DNA from: Hymenobacter ruricola
GTDB taxonomy: Bacteria > Bacteroidota > Bacteroidia > Cytophagales > Hymenobacteraceae
Length of the DNA: 64,000 nt
Direction of reading: 5' to 3'
Assembly: GCF_015694525.1 (NCBI RefSeq)
Contig: NZ_JADQDM010000005.1
Coordinates: 248,001-312,000, forward strand
Made by a program: the position numbers and the translations under genes. A model generated the notes under the pieces. It was given only the letters and a program-made list of their open reading frames with translations, did no database searches and had not been told where the DNA came from. Shown piece after piece: positions 39,005 to 49,000 of this stretch. The first letter of the stretch is position 1; each line of letters opens with the position of its first letter.

Positions 39005-39012
39005 CAAACCTA
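39005..39012 (-). promoter_or_regulatory. -7 promoter box of the pectate lyase gene
   Basis: TAGGTTTG on the minus strand, exact TAnnTTTG, with TTTG 15 bases further upstream; 5' leader about 48 bases before the ATG at 38950. Confidence 0.65.
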
Positions 39013-39220
39013 CCGGCTAAGCGTCAGCAAATGAGCATTTATAAATAGCAGGGCCCCGATAAAGTTATGCAAACGATGCCGGCATCGTTGCCGGACGCAA
39101 GGCGCAGGTCTCCAACCGCCGGACTCAGCCCAACGAAAACGACACTTAAGCCCGCTGCATGCAAGCAGCCCTGCTACGCCCGGCACGACGTTCTCAGCAG
39201 TCGCCCGCGCCACCCCATAA

Positions 39221-39250
39221 AAAAGCCCCGGCCAACCGGCCGGGGCTTCT
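39221..39250 (-). terminator. Rho-independent terminator of the beta-helix protein gene
   Basis: AAGCCCCGGCC and GGCCGGGGCTT around AACC; on the minus strand followed by six T. It begins 23 bases past the stop. Confidence 0.85.
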
Positions 39251-39272
39251 CATGCCATTGCAGGCGCGCCGC

Positions 39273-42200
39273 TTATTGCAGCACCACCTTGCGGGTCAGC
39301 ACTTCGGCGCCCGCCCGCACGCGCAGCGTGTAGAGGCCGGCGGCCAGGCCGCGGGTGGCAAGCTGCTGCTCGCCGGTGCCGGCCAGGGCCTGGTGTTTCA
39401 CCACCTGGCCCAGGGCGTTGAGCAATTCTACGGTGCCGGTGCCGGCCGTGCCCGTGGCCAGGCGCAGCGTGAGGGCACCCGTGGCGCTGGGGTTGGGATA
39501 CACCGACAGGGCGGTGCTGGCGCTGCTGCGCGTGCCCAACACCACCGCCAGCCGGATGGTGAAGGGCCCCGGCGTGTCGGAAGCCCCGAAGCCGCTCACG
39601 GCCACGTAGTAGGTCTGGCCCGGCGTCAGGTTCTGGCCGGTCAAGACGATGTCGCCCACGCTGGTGTTGGCCGCGCCGCTGCCCTGGCACACCACCTGCG
39701 TAAACGGCCCCGCCGAGCAGTTGGGGCTGCTGAACACACGCACCGTGCCGGCGGGGGTACCGGTCAGCGACAGGTACGTACTGGGCGAGGCCGTGAAGGT
39801 GAACCACACGTCGCGGGGCAGGTTGCCGCCGCCGCAGGCCGCGGGCGTGTTGATGCCGTTCTGCACGCTGGTGCTGGCGCCGAGGTTCGAGGAGGTGATG
39901 GCCGGCGCCCCGAAGGACAGCGGCACGGCGGCGCAGGGCTCGTCGTTGGGCGGCGTGGGCTGGTCGAAGGTGATGGTCTGGCTGTTGTTGGAGGCGTTGC
40001 CGTCGGGGTTGCCGTTGGGCAGGCTGGCCGTCACGGTCAGGGTATTGGTGCCGGGCTGGGGCACGTTCACGCCGGGCGAAAAGGTGAGCGGCTGGCTGGC
40101 GCCCGGGGACAAGGCGAGTCCCGTGAAGGTTTGGGCCACCGGCGTGCCGTTGTTCAGCACGTAGGTCAGCGTGACGGACGTGAGCGGGCCCACGCCGTTG
40201 TTGCGAATGGTCACGCGCAGCACGTTCACGCCGGGCGTGGCCGTGGTGTTGGGCGAGTCGATGCTGAGCAGCGCCACGTCGTCGGTCACGGGCGCAAACT
40301 CGTAGGCGCCCAGGTCGGGCGGGGTCGAGCGCAGCACGCCGGCAATGTCGCGCGGCACGCGGGCCAGCACCACGCCAGCGCCGTTGAGCGGGGCCGTGGT
40401 GGGCTGGAAGTTGGCCTGGGCGGCGTTGGCGAAGCGGGGGTCGGCCTGCACGCTGTTTTGGTCGTAGGCCCCGCTGTTGGCGGTGCGCCAGCTGGCCAGG
40501 TCGGTGTAGTTGATGGTGGTGTAGCGCCCCGTGAAGTAAAGCGGGCCCGTGCCAATGAACAAGTCGTTGTTGTTGGAGGCGATGGCCGAGGTGGCGGTCA
40601 CGAAGTACAGGGCGTACTTGCTGCCCGTGCCGCCGGTGCGCGTCACGCTCACCAGGTTGTTGCGAAACTCAATGCCCGTGGCCAGGGTGGTTTGGTAGAA
40701 GCCGTAGGTGGTTTGGGTGGCGCCGCCCGAGGCATTGTCCAGCGAAATCGTGTTGTGGTAGTAGCGGGCAAAGTCCGAACCGCCGTTGTAGATGCCGTAC
40801 TGGGTGCCCGCGCCGGTGAAGTTGTAGAGCAGGTTGTTCACCGCATCGTTCTCGGTACCTACCGCGCCGTCTGAGGTCGTGAAGTAGATGCCGTAGGCTA
40901 TGCCCGTGTCGCTGGGGCTGCCCGTGAACGGGTCGTGGATGCGGTTGCGCTCAATGGCCGAACCCACGGAGCCCACCAGGTACACGCCGTAGAAGGTGCT
41001 CACGTCGGCGCGGGTGCTGCGGTGCACGTTGTTGCCCAGCACCTGCGCGCCGGTCTGGTTCTCCACGTCGATGCCGTAGAAGTAGAAGTCGCGCACTTCG
41101 TTGCCGGTCACGCGCAGGCCGGTGGCGCGGTTGGTAATGCTGGTCCCCGTGACAATGACGCCGTAATAGCCGCCGCTGAGCACGTTGTTCTCGATGCGCA
41201 GGTTGCGCGCGTCGCCGGCCGAGGTAGCCGACGTCACGCCGCCGCTGGCCGCAATGGCGGCGTCGGCCGTGCTCGACGTGGCCGCCGCGGGGCCCATCAC
41301 CACGCAGTTGGCCACGCGGTTGTTGTTGGCCGCGCCCACCAGCAGCACGCCCACCCCGTAGGTAGCGCCCGCCGAGGCATCGATGGTCAGATTCTGAAGG
41401 GTGAGGTAGTCGGTGCCGTTCAGCAGCACGGCGGCTGGCTGGGTGGAGGTGCCGGTGTAGCTCAGGGTTTGCTTGGCGGTGCCGCCGTCCACCACAATGG
41501 TGTCGGTGGCGCTCACACCGGCCACCTGGCCCAGCGCAAATTGCTCGGTGTAAGGCCCGTTCAGCACATTAAAACGCACACTGCCCGAAATGCCGCTCGT
41601 GTTCAGCGCGCTCGCCGCCTCCGCGAAGCTGGCGAAGTTGGCGTTGCCCGTGGGCTGGTTTTTGTTGATGGTGTACGTGCCGGCCAGGGCCGTGAACAGG
41701 GTCACGGTTTGGGTGTTGTTGCCGGGGTTGGCGTCGGCGGTGCCGTTGGGCAGGCTGGCCGTCACGGTCAGCACGTTGGCCCCCGCCACGATGGTGGCCT
41801 GGGTGCTGAACGACACGGCGCGGGTGGCGCCGGTGGCCAGCGCCGGGGTCAGCGTCAGGGTCTGGGTTACCGGCGTGCCGCCGTTGAGGGTGTAGGCCAG
41901 GGTCACGGAGGTCAGCGGCGCCAGGCCGCTGTTGCGAATGGTGACCGTGACGGTGCGGGCACCAGGCACGGCCGGCGCGGTGGGCGCGTCAATGCTTTCC
42001 AGCGCCACGTCGTTGCTGGCCGGCGTAAACTCGTAGGCGCCCAAATCGGGGGCGGTAGTGCTGCGCACGGCGTTGGTGAAGTCCCGCGGCACGCGGGCCA
42101 GCGGCTGGGCCGCGCCGTTCAGGGCGTTGGCCGTGGGCTGCAGGTTGCTGGCCGGGTTCACAAACTGGGGCTCCGCCTGCAGGCTGTTCTGGTCGTAGGC

Positions 42201-43529
42201 CCCGCCGTTGGCGGTGCGCCAGTTGGCCAGCGTGGCGTAGTCGGCCGTGCCGTAGGCGCCGGTGTAGTAGGTGGCCCCGGTGCGCACGTACAGGTCGTTG
42301 TAGTTCGAGGCAATGGTCGACGTCGTGGTGTTGAAACCCAGGGCTTTCTTCTCGCCCGTGCCGCCGGTGCGTGTCACGCTCACGATGTTGTTGCGGAAGT
42401 CGATGCCCGTGGCCGCCGTGGTCTGGTAGAAGCCGTAGGTGGTTTGGGTGGCGCCGCCCGAGGCATTGTCCAGCGAAATCGTGTTGTGGTAGTAGCGGGC
42501 GTAGTCCGAGCCCACGTTGTAGAAGCCGTACTCCGTGCCCGAGCCGTTGAAGTTGTAGAGCACGTTGTTCACCACGTCGTTCTCGGCGCCGGCCGTGCCG
42601 TCGGTCGAGAAGTACATCCCGTACTCCGTCGAGGTGCTGGCCGGGTTGCCCGTAAAGGTGTCGTGGATGCGGTTGCGCTCAATGGCCGCGCCCACCGCGC
42701 CAATCAGGTACACCCCGTAAAAGGTGCTCACGTTGGTCCGGGTGCTGCGGTGGATGTCGTTGCCGGTGGCCTGAATGCCGCTGGTATTCTCCAAATCCAG
42801 CCCGTAGAGGTAGAAATCCCGGATTTCATTGCCCGTCACGCGGATGCCCGTGGTGCGGGCCGTGGTGCTGGTGCCCGTCAGAATCACGCAGTAGTAGCCG
42901 CCGCTGAGCACATTGTTCTCGATGCGCAGGTTGTTGGCGTCGCCGGCCGAGGTGCCCGACGCCACGCCGCCGCTGGCCGCAATGGCCGCGTTGGCGGTGG
43001 TGGAAGTAGCGCCCGTGGTGCCCATCACCACACAGTTGGCCACGCGGTTGTTGTTGGCCTGGCCCACCAGCAGCACGCCCACCCCGTAGGTGGCGCCCGC
43101 CGACACGTCAATGGTCATGTTCTGAATGGTCACGTAATCCGTGCCGTTCAGCAACACGGCGGCTGGCTGCGCAGCCACGCCGGTGTAGCTCAGGGTTTGC
43201 TTGCTGGCGCCGCCGTCCACCACAATGGTGTCGGTGGCGCTCACGCCCGCCACCTGGCCCAGCGAAAACTGCTCGGTGTAGGGCCCGTTCAGCACATTAA
43301 AGCGCACCGGGGCCGAAATGCCCGCCGCATTCAGCGCCGCCGCCGCCGCCGTGAAGCTGGCGAAGTTGGTGCCCGCCGTGGGCAGGTTTTTGTTGATGGT
43401 GTAGGTGCCGGCCAGCTGCGCAAAAGCCGTGGTGCCCATCAGGAGCAGGCCCGCCGCCAGCCCGCTGACGCGGGAAAGCGGTCGGCTCGCCGTTTGCGTA
43501 AAAGTTTTTAGCCAAGTAGCTGTTCTCAT
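39273..43529 (-). CDS. Very large secreted beta-helix protein with an internal duplication and T9SS sorting domain
   Basis: 1418 residues from the ATG at 43529, with signal peptide to about residue 38 (GTTAFAQ). Two near-identical units of about 576 residues follow one another, each beginning AGTYTINKN.PT....FASF, continuing with a parallel beta-helix (LLNGTDY.T.QN.TID, NNNRVANCVVMG, NAVNNLLYNF-type rungs) and a CARDB-like Ig domain (SIDAP...VTIRNSGLAPLTSV). A third region (about 1175-1320, PPNDEPCAAVPLSF to GPFTIRLAV) resembles a bacterial pre-peptidase-type beta domain, and the end (STALSVYPNPSATG) is a type A sorting domain. Probable surface adhesin or polysaccharide-binding protein; no catalytic residues identified. 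Confidence 0.88.
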   Translation of the reverse strand: MRTATWLKTFTQTASRPLSRVSGLAAGLLLMGTTAFAQLAGTYTINKNLPTAGTNFASFTAAAAALNAAGISAPVRFNVLNGPYTEQFSLGQVAGVSATDTIVVDGGASKQTLSYTGVAAQPAAVLLNGTDYVTIQNMTIDVSAGATYGVGVLLVGQANNNRVANCVVMGTTGATSTTANAAIAASGGVASGTSAGDANNLRIENNVLSGGYYCVILTGTSTTARTTGIRVTGNEIRDFYLYGLDLENTSGIQATGNDIHRSTRTNVSTFYGVYLIGAVGAAIERNRIHDTFTGNPASTSTEYGMYFSTDGTAGAENDVVNNVLYNFNGSGTEYGFYNVGSDYARYYHNTISLDNASGGATQTTYGFYQTTAATGIDFRNNIVSVTRTGGTGEKKALGFNTTTSTIASNYNDLYVRTGATYYTGAYGTADYATLANWRTANGGAYDQNSLQAEPQFVNPASNLQPTANALNGAAQPLARVPRDFTNAVRSTTAPDLGAYEFTPASNDVALESIDAPTAPAVPGARTVTVTIRNSGLAPLTSVTLAYTLNGGTPVTQTLTLTPALATGATRAVSFSTQATIVAGANVLTVTASLPNGTADANPGNNTQTVTLFTALAGTYTINKNQPTGNANFASFAEAASALNTSGISGSVRFNVLNGPYTEQFALGQVAGVSATDTIVVDGGTAKQTLSYTGTSTQPAAVLLNGTDYLTLQNLTIDASAGATYGVGVLLVGAANNNRVANCVVMGPAAATSSTADAAIAASGGVTSATSAGDARNLRIENNVLSGGYYGVIVTGTSITNRATGLRVTGNEVRDFYFYGIDVENQTGAQVLGNNVHRSTRADVSTFYGVYLVGSVGSAIERNRIHDPFTGSPSDTGIAYGIYFTTSDGAVGTENDAVNNLLYNFTGAGTQYGIYNGGSDFARYYHNTISLDNASGGATQTTYGFYQTTLATGIEFRNNLVSVTRTGGTGSKYALYFVTATSAIASNNNDLFIGTGPLYFTGRYTTINYTDLASWRTANSGAYDQNSVQADPRFANAAQANFQPTTAPLNGAGVVLARVPRDIAGVLRSTPPDLGAYEFAPVTDDVALLSIDSPNTTATPGVNVLRVTIRNNGVGPLTSVTLTYVLNNGTPVAQTFTGLALSPGASQPLTFSPGVNVPQPGTNTLTVTASLPNGNPDGNASNNSQTITFDQPTPPNDEPCAAVPLSFGAPAITSSNLGASTSVQNGINTPAACGGGNLPRDVWFTFTASPSTYLSLTGTPAGTVRVFSSPNCSAGPFTQVVCQGSGAANTSVGDIVLTGQNLTPGQTYYVAVSGFGASDTPGPFTIRLAVVLGTRSSASTALSVYPNPSATGALTLRLATGTAGTGTVELLNALGQVVKHQALAGTGEQQLATRGLAAGLYTLRVRAGAEVLTRKVVLQ

Positions 43530-43974
43530 AAAAGAAAAATGGGTGATGAAAAATGAGCGGCAGATAGAAAGAAGGACCTTTATAAATATTACAAAACCAA
43601 TCACCATAGTTACATCATTTTTAGCAAAATGACAATAATGACGCCTTTTAATCTAATTTTAATAATCGCCCTGCTTGGTTTTTGAGCTAGCATATTCTTA
43701 AAATTTTCTTCATTTTGAGAAAATCCGCCTGTTCATCTCTGAATTTTTTATTAATCCCTCAAGACGAACACAATTATGGCTTAGATGAATTTTCTTACTG
43801 ATTTCTTCATCTTCCGCCTCCCGCAACTCGTCCAGTGCTCCTAAATGGTTGCTATCCACAACTCACTACCCGACCCATTTAGCCCAAAAAAGAAGGCCCC
43901 GACCAGATGGTCAGGGCCTTCTTTTTGCCTGTTGCTAGTAGCGCCGCAGCTGCGGGCCGCCACGCTGGTTTAGG
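43530..43974. other. AT-rich intergenic region between secreted-protein genes
   Basis: 445 bases, the right end being the 3' side of the M43 protease gene. It holds the terminator at 43885-43926 and an AT-rich leader upstream of the beta-helix gene. No -7 consensus and no gene were recognised. Confidence 0.4.
43885..43926. terminator. Rho-independent terminator of the M43 protease gene
   Basis: AAAAAAGAAGGCCCCGACCA pairs with TGGTCAGGGCCTTCTTTTT around GA; runs of A/T on both flanks allow termination in both directions. Confidence 0.87.
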
Positions 43975-45750
43975 CTATTCTTTTACAAACCGCTGGTGCG
44001 TGGTGCCGTTGGCGTCGCTCACGCTGAGCAGGTAGATGCCCGCCCGCAGCGCCGATACGTTCAGCTGGCCGTTGTCCAAGGCCAGGCCCTGGATTTCGCT
44101 ACCGCGCAGGTCGTACACGCGCACCGTGAAGGCCTGCTCCGGGTCGGCGCCCAGCGGCCGGGCAATGCTCAGCACCTCGGTGGCCGGGTTCGGGTACAGG
44201 GTGTAGCGGTCGGCGGCGCCGTTGCCGCCGGCCTGGCGGGCGGTGCTGCCGCTGGTGCGGGCCGTGCCGCCGGTCACCACGAGGGTGTAGTCTTCGGTTT
44301 CGCCGTAGCTGTAGCTGCCGCAGCTGGTGGTGCCGGAGTTGTCGCTCAGCGTCACGCGCAGGCGGGTGTTGCCGCTTATGGCCGTGGCCGGCACCGCGAA
44401 GGAACCCGTGCGGGTGGCCGCGCTGGTGCTGCCGGCGGCGCTCACCAGCAGCTCGCCGGCGTCAGTGAACACGCCGTTCTGGTTCCAGTCGGCGTACACT
44501 TTCACGTACTCGGTGTAGGTGGAGGACGTGGCAAAGCCCGTGGAGAAGCTGATGGTCTGGGTAGAGCCGGCGGCCACGCTGGTGCTCAGGGCCGTGCCGT
44601 TGTAGTAGCCGCCATCGGCGCCCGAGGCGCGGTTGATGCTGCCCAACTGCACGAGGTCGAGGTACTCATAGGCCACGCTGCTGCCCTTGCTGGCGCAATA
44701 GGTGACGGTGGTGGGCGGCGTAGTGGTGCCGCCGGGGGCCACGCCGCCCTGCGAAGTGAGCAAGCTGGCGCGGGCGCCACCGCTGGCAAACAGGGCGTTC
44801 ATGCGCGAGCTTTGGCCGGTGGAGAACATGAACATGGCGGCATCGTCCACGTAGTCCATGTAGTTCATGAACATGTCGCCGTTGGGGCCGTTCGAGCACG
44901 ACACCTGCGGGAACACGGGCTTGCCGTAGTTTTCATCGGCTTGGTTGGGCGTGTCGCTCACGTTGTCGGTGCCGGTGCAGGCCGTGCCGTCGTCGCCCCA
45001 GATGTGGTTCAGGTTCAGCCAGTGGCCCACTTCGTGGCTGGCGGTGCGGCCCAGGTTGTAAGGCGCCGTCACGGTGCCGGTGCGGCCAAAGTACACGGGC
45101 GAAATCACCACGCCGTCGGTGGCCGCCGCGCCGCCCGGAAACTGCGCGTAGCCGAGAATGCCGCCTCCGATGGTGCCCACCCACAGGTTCAGGTACTGGC
45201 CGGAGGGCCAGGCGGCCAGGCCGCCGTAGGTGGTTTTCTTGATTTTGTCGGCCGTGCCCCAGCCGCCGCTCGGGGCGGCCTGGCTTTTGCGCTCGATGCC
45301 GGTGGTGGCGTTGCCGTTGGGGTCGCGCTTGGCCAGCGTGAACTGGATGCCCACGTCGGCCACCAGCCCGGCAAAGGCGCTGGGGGTTTTGGTGTAGTCG
45401 GCGTTCAGCTTGTGGTAGTCCTCGTTCAGCACGTCAATCTGCGACTGAATCTGGGCGTCGGAGATGTTCTCCGACGTTGTGCCGTACACCACGTGCACCA
45501 CCACCGGAATGGTGACCGTGACGGCTGAGGTGCGCTGCTGCGCGGCGCCGGCCTTGTTGGCGGCAAACTGCAGCGCCTGGTTGTTGATGGCGGCCATGCG
45601 CTGAGCCAGGCCGGGGTCGGCGGCCAGCTGGGCTTCCAGCACTTCCTGCGAGGCGCAGGTGCGGTGGGTGGGGGTTTGGGCGTGGGCCGGGGCAGCGGCC
45701 AATGCCAGCCCTAAGCAACTCAGGGCTACTGCGTAAACATTTTTCTTCAT
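43975..45750 (-). CDS. Secreted zinc metalloprotease of the pappalysin family (M43) with T9SS sorting domain
   Basis: 591 residues with signal peptide 1-24 (AAAPAHA). Metzincin zinc site HEVGHWLNLNH with His239, Glu240, His243 and His249, then the Met-turn MNYMDYVDD at about 295-303, the M43 form. Before it is the typical VVHVVYGTTSENISDAQIQSQIDVLNEDY. After a Gly/Thr linker comes a GEVED domain (YVKVYADWNQNGVF, ending GETEDYTLVV), then a type A T9SS sorting domain (YTLYPNPATEVL to RFVKE). A secreted endopeptidase acting outside the cell; Cys residues in the catalytic domain suggest disulphides. Single gene with its own terminator. Confidence 0.94.
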   Translation of the reverse strand: MKKNVYAVALSCLGLALAAAPAHAQTPTHRTCASQEVLEAQLAADPGLAQRMAAINNQALQFAANKAGAAQQRTSAVTVTIPVVVHVVYGTTSENISDAQIQSQIDVLNEDYHKLNADYTKTPSAFAGLVADVGIQFTLAKRDPNGNATTGIERKSQAAPSGGWGTADKIKKTTYGGLAAWPSGQYLNLWVGTIGGGILGYAQFPGGAAATDGVVISPVYFGRTGTVTAPYNLGRTASHEVGHWLNLNHIWGDDGTACTGTDNVSDTPNQADENYGKPVFPQVSCSNGPNGDMFMNYMDYVDDAAMFMFSTGQSSRMNALFASGGARASLLTSQGGVAPGGTTTPPTTVTYCASKGSSVAYEYLDLVQLGSINRASGADGGYYNGTALSTSVAAGSTQTISFSTGFATSSTYTEYVKVYADWNQNGVFTDAGELLVSAAGSTSAATRTGSFAVPATAISGNTRLRVTLSDNSGTTSCGSYSYGETEDYTLVVTGGTARTSGSTARQAGGNGAADRYTLYPNPATEVLSIARPLGADPEQAFTVRVYDLRGSEIQGLALDNGQLNVSALRAGIYLLSVSDANGTTHQRFVKE

Positions 45751-45957
45751 GTGGAAAATTTTGTTTAGGGATGTGAAGAATTACGTCGGCAAGCTATTGA
45801 TAATTTCGCATTTCCAGCAATAAAATTCAGGGCTTTAAAATAATTTTTGTTAATTATTCTATTATTTTATTAATTTTTATTACAATAACCCAATAATTCA
45901 CCAATCATTCATTTTCCACAATCGATTGGGTATTCATTTCCTATTTTTTCAGGGCGT
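45751..45957 (-). promoter_or_regulatory. AT-rich promoter region of the M43 protease gene
   Basis: The region upstream of the protease start is markedly AT-rich (especially 45830-45950), unlike the GC-rich surroundings, and carries no coding signal. No exact -7 consensus was found on the minus strand; TTATTAATTTTTATT-like tracts may act as UP-type elements. Confidence 0.4.
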
Positions 45958-46007
45958 AAAAGCAACGGCCACGCTTCATCAAATGATGAAGCGTGGCCGT
46001 TGCTTTT
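45958..46007. terminator. Long hairpin terminator of the phosphatase-Omp85 gene
   Basis: 23-base perfect arms (AAAAGCAACGGCCACGCTTC plus ATC, mirrored) around AAAT, with T/A runs at both ends. It lies 26 bases past the stop of the minus-strand gene. Confidence 0.87.
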
Positions 46008-46032
46008 GGGTGACAGGCTTGGGAGGCGCGCC

Positions 46033-49000
46033 TTAGAACAGGAAGTCGAAGCCGACAAAAACCAGCTTTTCTTCCCCCACCGAATACGTGGCGTTGATGA
46101 CGGCCTGCTTGAGGATGTCGACGTACACGCCGCCGCCAAAGCCGCTGTGGAAGGCGTTGAGGCCGGTGTAGGTGCCGGTGTCGTTGTCGGAATACACCCT
46201 ACCCACGTCGGCCAGGCCCATGATGCCGAGCTTGCCGGGGAAGAGGTAGGCGTTGAAGGACAGGATTTCGAGGCGGGGCTCGAAGTTGGCGTAAATGGCC
46301 GTGCGGCCCGCAAAGCGCGTGCGCCGGTAGCCGCGCAGGTTAGTGGTGCCGCCCAGGGTGTTGGCCTGGTAGAAGCGGTAGTCGCCGTAGTTGTGCTGGT
46401 AACCGATGCGGCCGGCGTAGGTGAGGTGGAAGGGGAAGTTGGGCGTGAGGTAGGCCCGGAACTCGGTGCTGAGGCGCCCGAAGCTTAGGCTTTCCTGGTT
46501 GAGCTGCCAGTTGTACTGAAACTCGTTGTACCAGCGCAGGCCGATGCGCGGGTTCTTGGCCGAGGAGCTGGCGTCGAGGTTCAGGTACAGCAGCCCGCCG
46601 AGGTACTGGTTGGTCTGAAAATCGGAGGCGCGCACGCCGAAGCGGCGGTTTTCGTAGGTGGTCGCGCCGCCTTGCGTCAGGCTGTCCTTGATGGCCGTGC
46701 CGATGGGGTCCCGCTCGATGCGGAACTGGTCGTACTGCGGGCCGATGCCGAACTTGAGGAACGTGAACAGCTTGCGTTCGAAGGTGGGCGCGATGGTGAA
46801 GCGCTGGAAGCGCACCCGGTAGGAGTTGTTCACGGTGCGGTTGGTCACCACGCCGCGTTCGGCGTCTTCGGCGGCCAGGTTCACGGTGTTGTTGCCGATG
46901 CCGAAGAAGTTATAGAGCAGCTGCGGGCCGTAGTACTGGGCCGCGATGTGCAGGTCTGTTTTCTTGAAAATGCGCGTAAACTGGCCTGTGTAGCGGAAGT
47001 TGTAGGCCTCGCGGGCCGGCGCGAAGTTGGCCGTGATGGTTTGCTCCCAGGAGTAGGGCTCGCGGCGGAAGCCGTAGTGGCGGTAGGTGACGCCCCCGCC
47101 CACCAGCACGCCGTCGTCGATGTTGTAGCCAAAGTACAGGGCCGGGCCAAAGTAGTCGAGGCGGTAGTCTTTGAGGTCGAAACGGTGGGGGTAGTCGTAG
47201 CGGCTCACTTCGTAGCCGGGCTCCAGGCGCAGGCGGGCTTCGGCGCTGGCGTTGACCACGTTGCCGGTGTCGGCGTCGTAAATCTGGGTTTTGTGGAGCA
47301 GGCCGCCCACGTGGTCGCGCGTGGTGATGGAATCGCGCCCGGTGCCGGCGATGATGCGCAGCTTCAGGCCCTTTTTCACGTCGCCGCGCACGTCGTACAC
47401 GTCCTTGCCGGCAATGCCGTAGAGGCGCACCTCGTCGGTCACTTTGTTGTCGAAGGTGCGGTCGTAGAGCACCTTGGTCAGCTTGCCCTCTTTGTTAATT
47501 TTGCGCATCACCACGTGGGTTTTGTCGCCGGGCAGGCGTTCCACGGTGAACTTCTCGTTCTTTTTCGAGCCGCGCACTTCCACGATTTCGGCCAGCACGT
47601 CGGCGTACTTGCCGGCCAGGTCGGGCAGCAGGTCGCGGCGGCTTTTCAGCTTGGCGATGATTTCCTTGCCGTGCAGGTCGTAGATTTCCTTGGGCCACTT
47701 GTCGCGGAAGGCCTTTTCAATCACCTCGTCGGTGAGGTGGCTTTTCATGTAGTCGGCCTGGGCAATCCACTGCTCGCGCGTCACGCCGCTCATGAACACC
47801 CGGTCGTTGCTCAGGCCGGTCTGGTTCAGGCCCTTGTAGTCGGCGTAGTCGTAGCCGAAGTTCTGGAAGTTGCGCACCGCAAACTTGCGCGAAATCAGGT
47901 AGGGCAGCACCCCATCGCCCTTGAAGAAGGCAATGTCGCGGTCTTCGGGCACGGCGGTGTAGCGGCGGTCGCCGTCCTTCTGCTTGGTTTCGCTCCAGCG
48001 CCACTGGTCCTCGTGCCGGTCCCAGTCGCCAATCCACATATCGAAGAGGCGCGAGCGGGCAAAGGCCACCTGCTCCACCTGGTTGTCGTTGTCGTCGAGC
48101 AGGCGGGTCAGCATCTTATCGGTGCTCACCAGCTTGGTGGCGAAGTCGAGGCTGGCCACGTTGTCCTGGCTGTCTTTGGCGTCTTCTTCCAGGGCGGCGG
48201 GCAGGTTGGCAAACTGCGCGTAGTACTGGCCCAGCAGCGGGTCCTGCGGAATGTAGACCGGCACGGGGTTGGTGTGCAGAATGCCGGCGGCCGTGCCCAG
48301 CGGCGGCAGCACAAACGAGGCATAGGGGTGCTGGGCCGAAATCTGGTCCTGCAGCACGGCCTTGGCCAGGCCGGTGCGCAGCTGCTCGGGTAGCACGGCG
48401 GCGGGGTCTTTGTCGATGCCGCGCAGCGTGTAGTTGTAGCCGGCGTCGTTGCGCACTTTGAGGGAGGCCGTTTGCTTGCCGCCGCCGGTTTTGTAGGGCA
48501 TCAGGCCGCCTTTGTCGTTGGCCAGGTCCAGGGTGCGGAACTTCACGGGCGTGGCCCACTCCTTGCGGTAATGGTCGCCCAGCAGCCAGTTGTGGAAGCC
48601 GCCGTGCCGGTCGTAGTTCGGGTTGATGGCCACGGTCACGGTGCTGTCCTTGAAGTCGGGCCGCTTGGTGGGAATGGGGGCCTTGGCAATGGCCTCGGCG
48701 GTTTTTTCCCGCTTTTTCTTCTTGTCCTTTTTCTCCTGCTTGAGGGCCTCTTCGGTTTCGGGCAGCTTCTTGCCGTTGGGTTCGCCGGTGGTGGTGGTCA
48801 GCGCGGTTTCCGAGGGCGCTTGGGCGGGGTTGGTGGCAATGGCACCCGTGGTTTTGGCGTAGAGCGGCGTGCGGAACACCCGGCGGGCCGTGGTGCCGTT
48901 GCCCTGCGGAATGAAGTACTCGGTCCACACCTGGCCGTCGTCGTAGTAGTTCACCTCGGCCCAGCCCTTCTCTTTGTCTGAAAAAATGGCCCCGCCGCCG

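Larger units (their letters stand above)
38951..39272. other. Intergenic region: PL1 promoter and beta-helix terminator
   Basis: 322 bases between two minus-strand genes. The right part carries the terminator of the beta-helix gene (39221-39250), the left part the -7 box of the pectate lyase gene (39005-39012). No further gene is supported. Confidence 0.5.

Noticed and set aside
39159..43511. Long plus-strand frames opposite the beta-helix gene
   Set aside because: Ala/Val/Gly/His-rich shadows repeating with the duplication; no start signal or domain.
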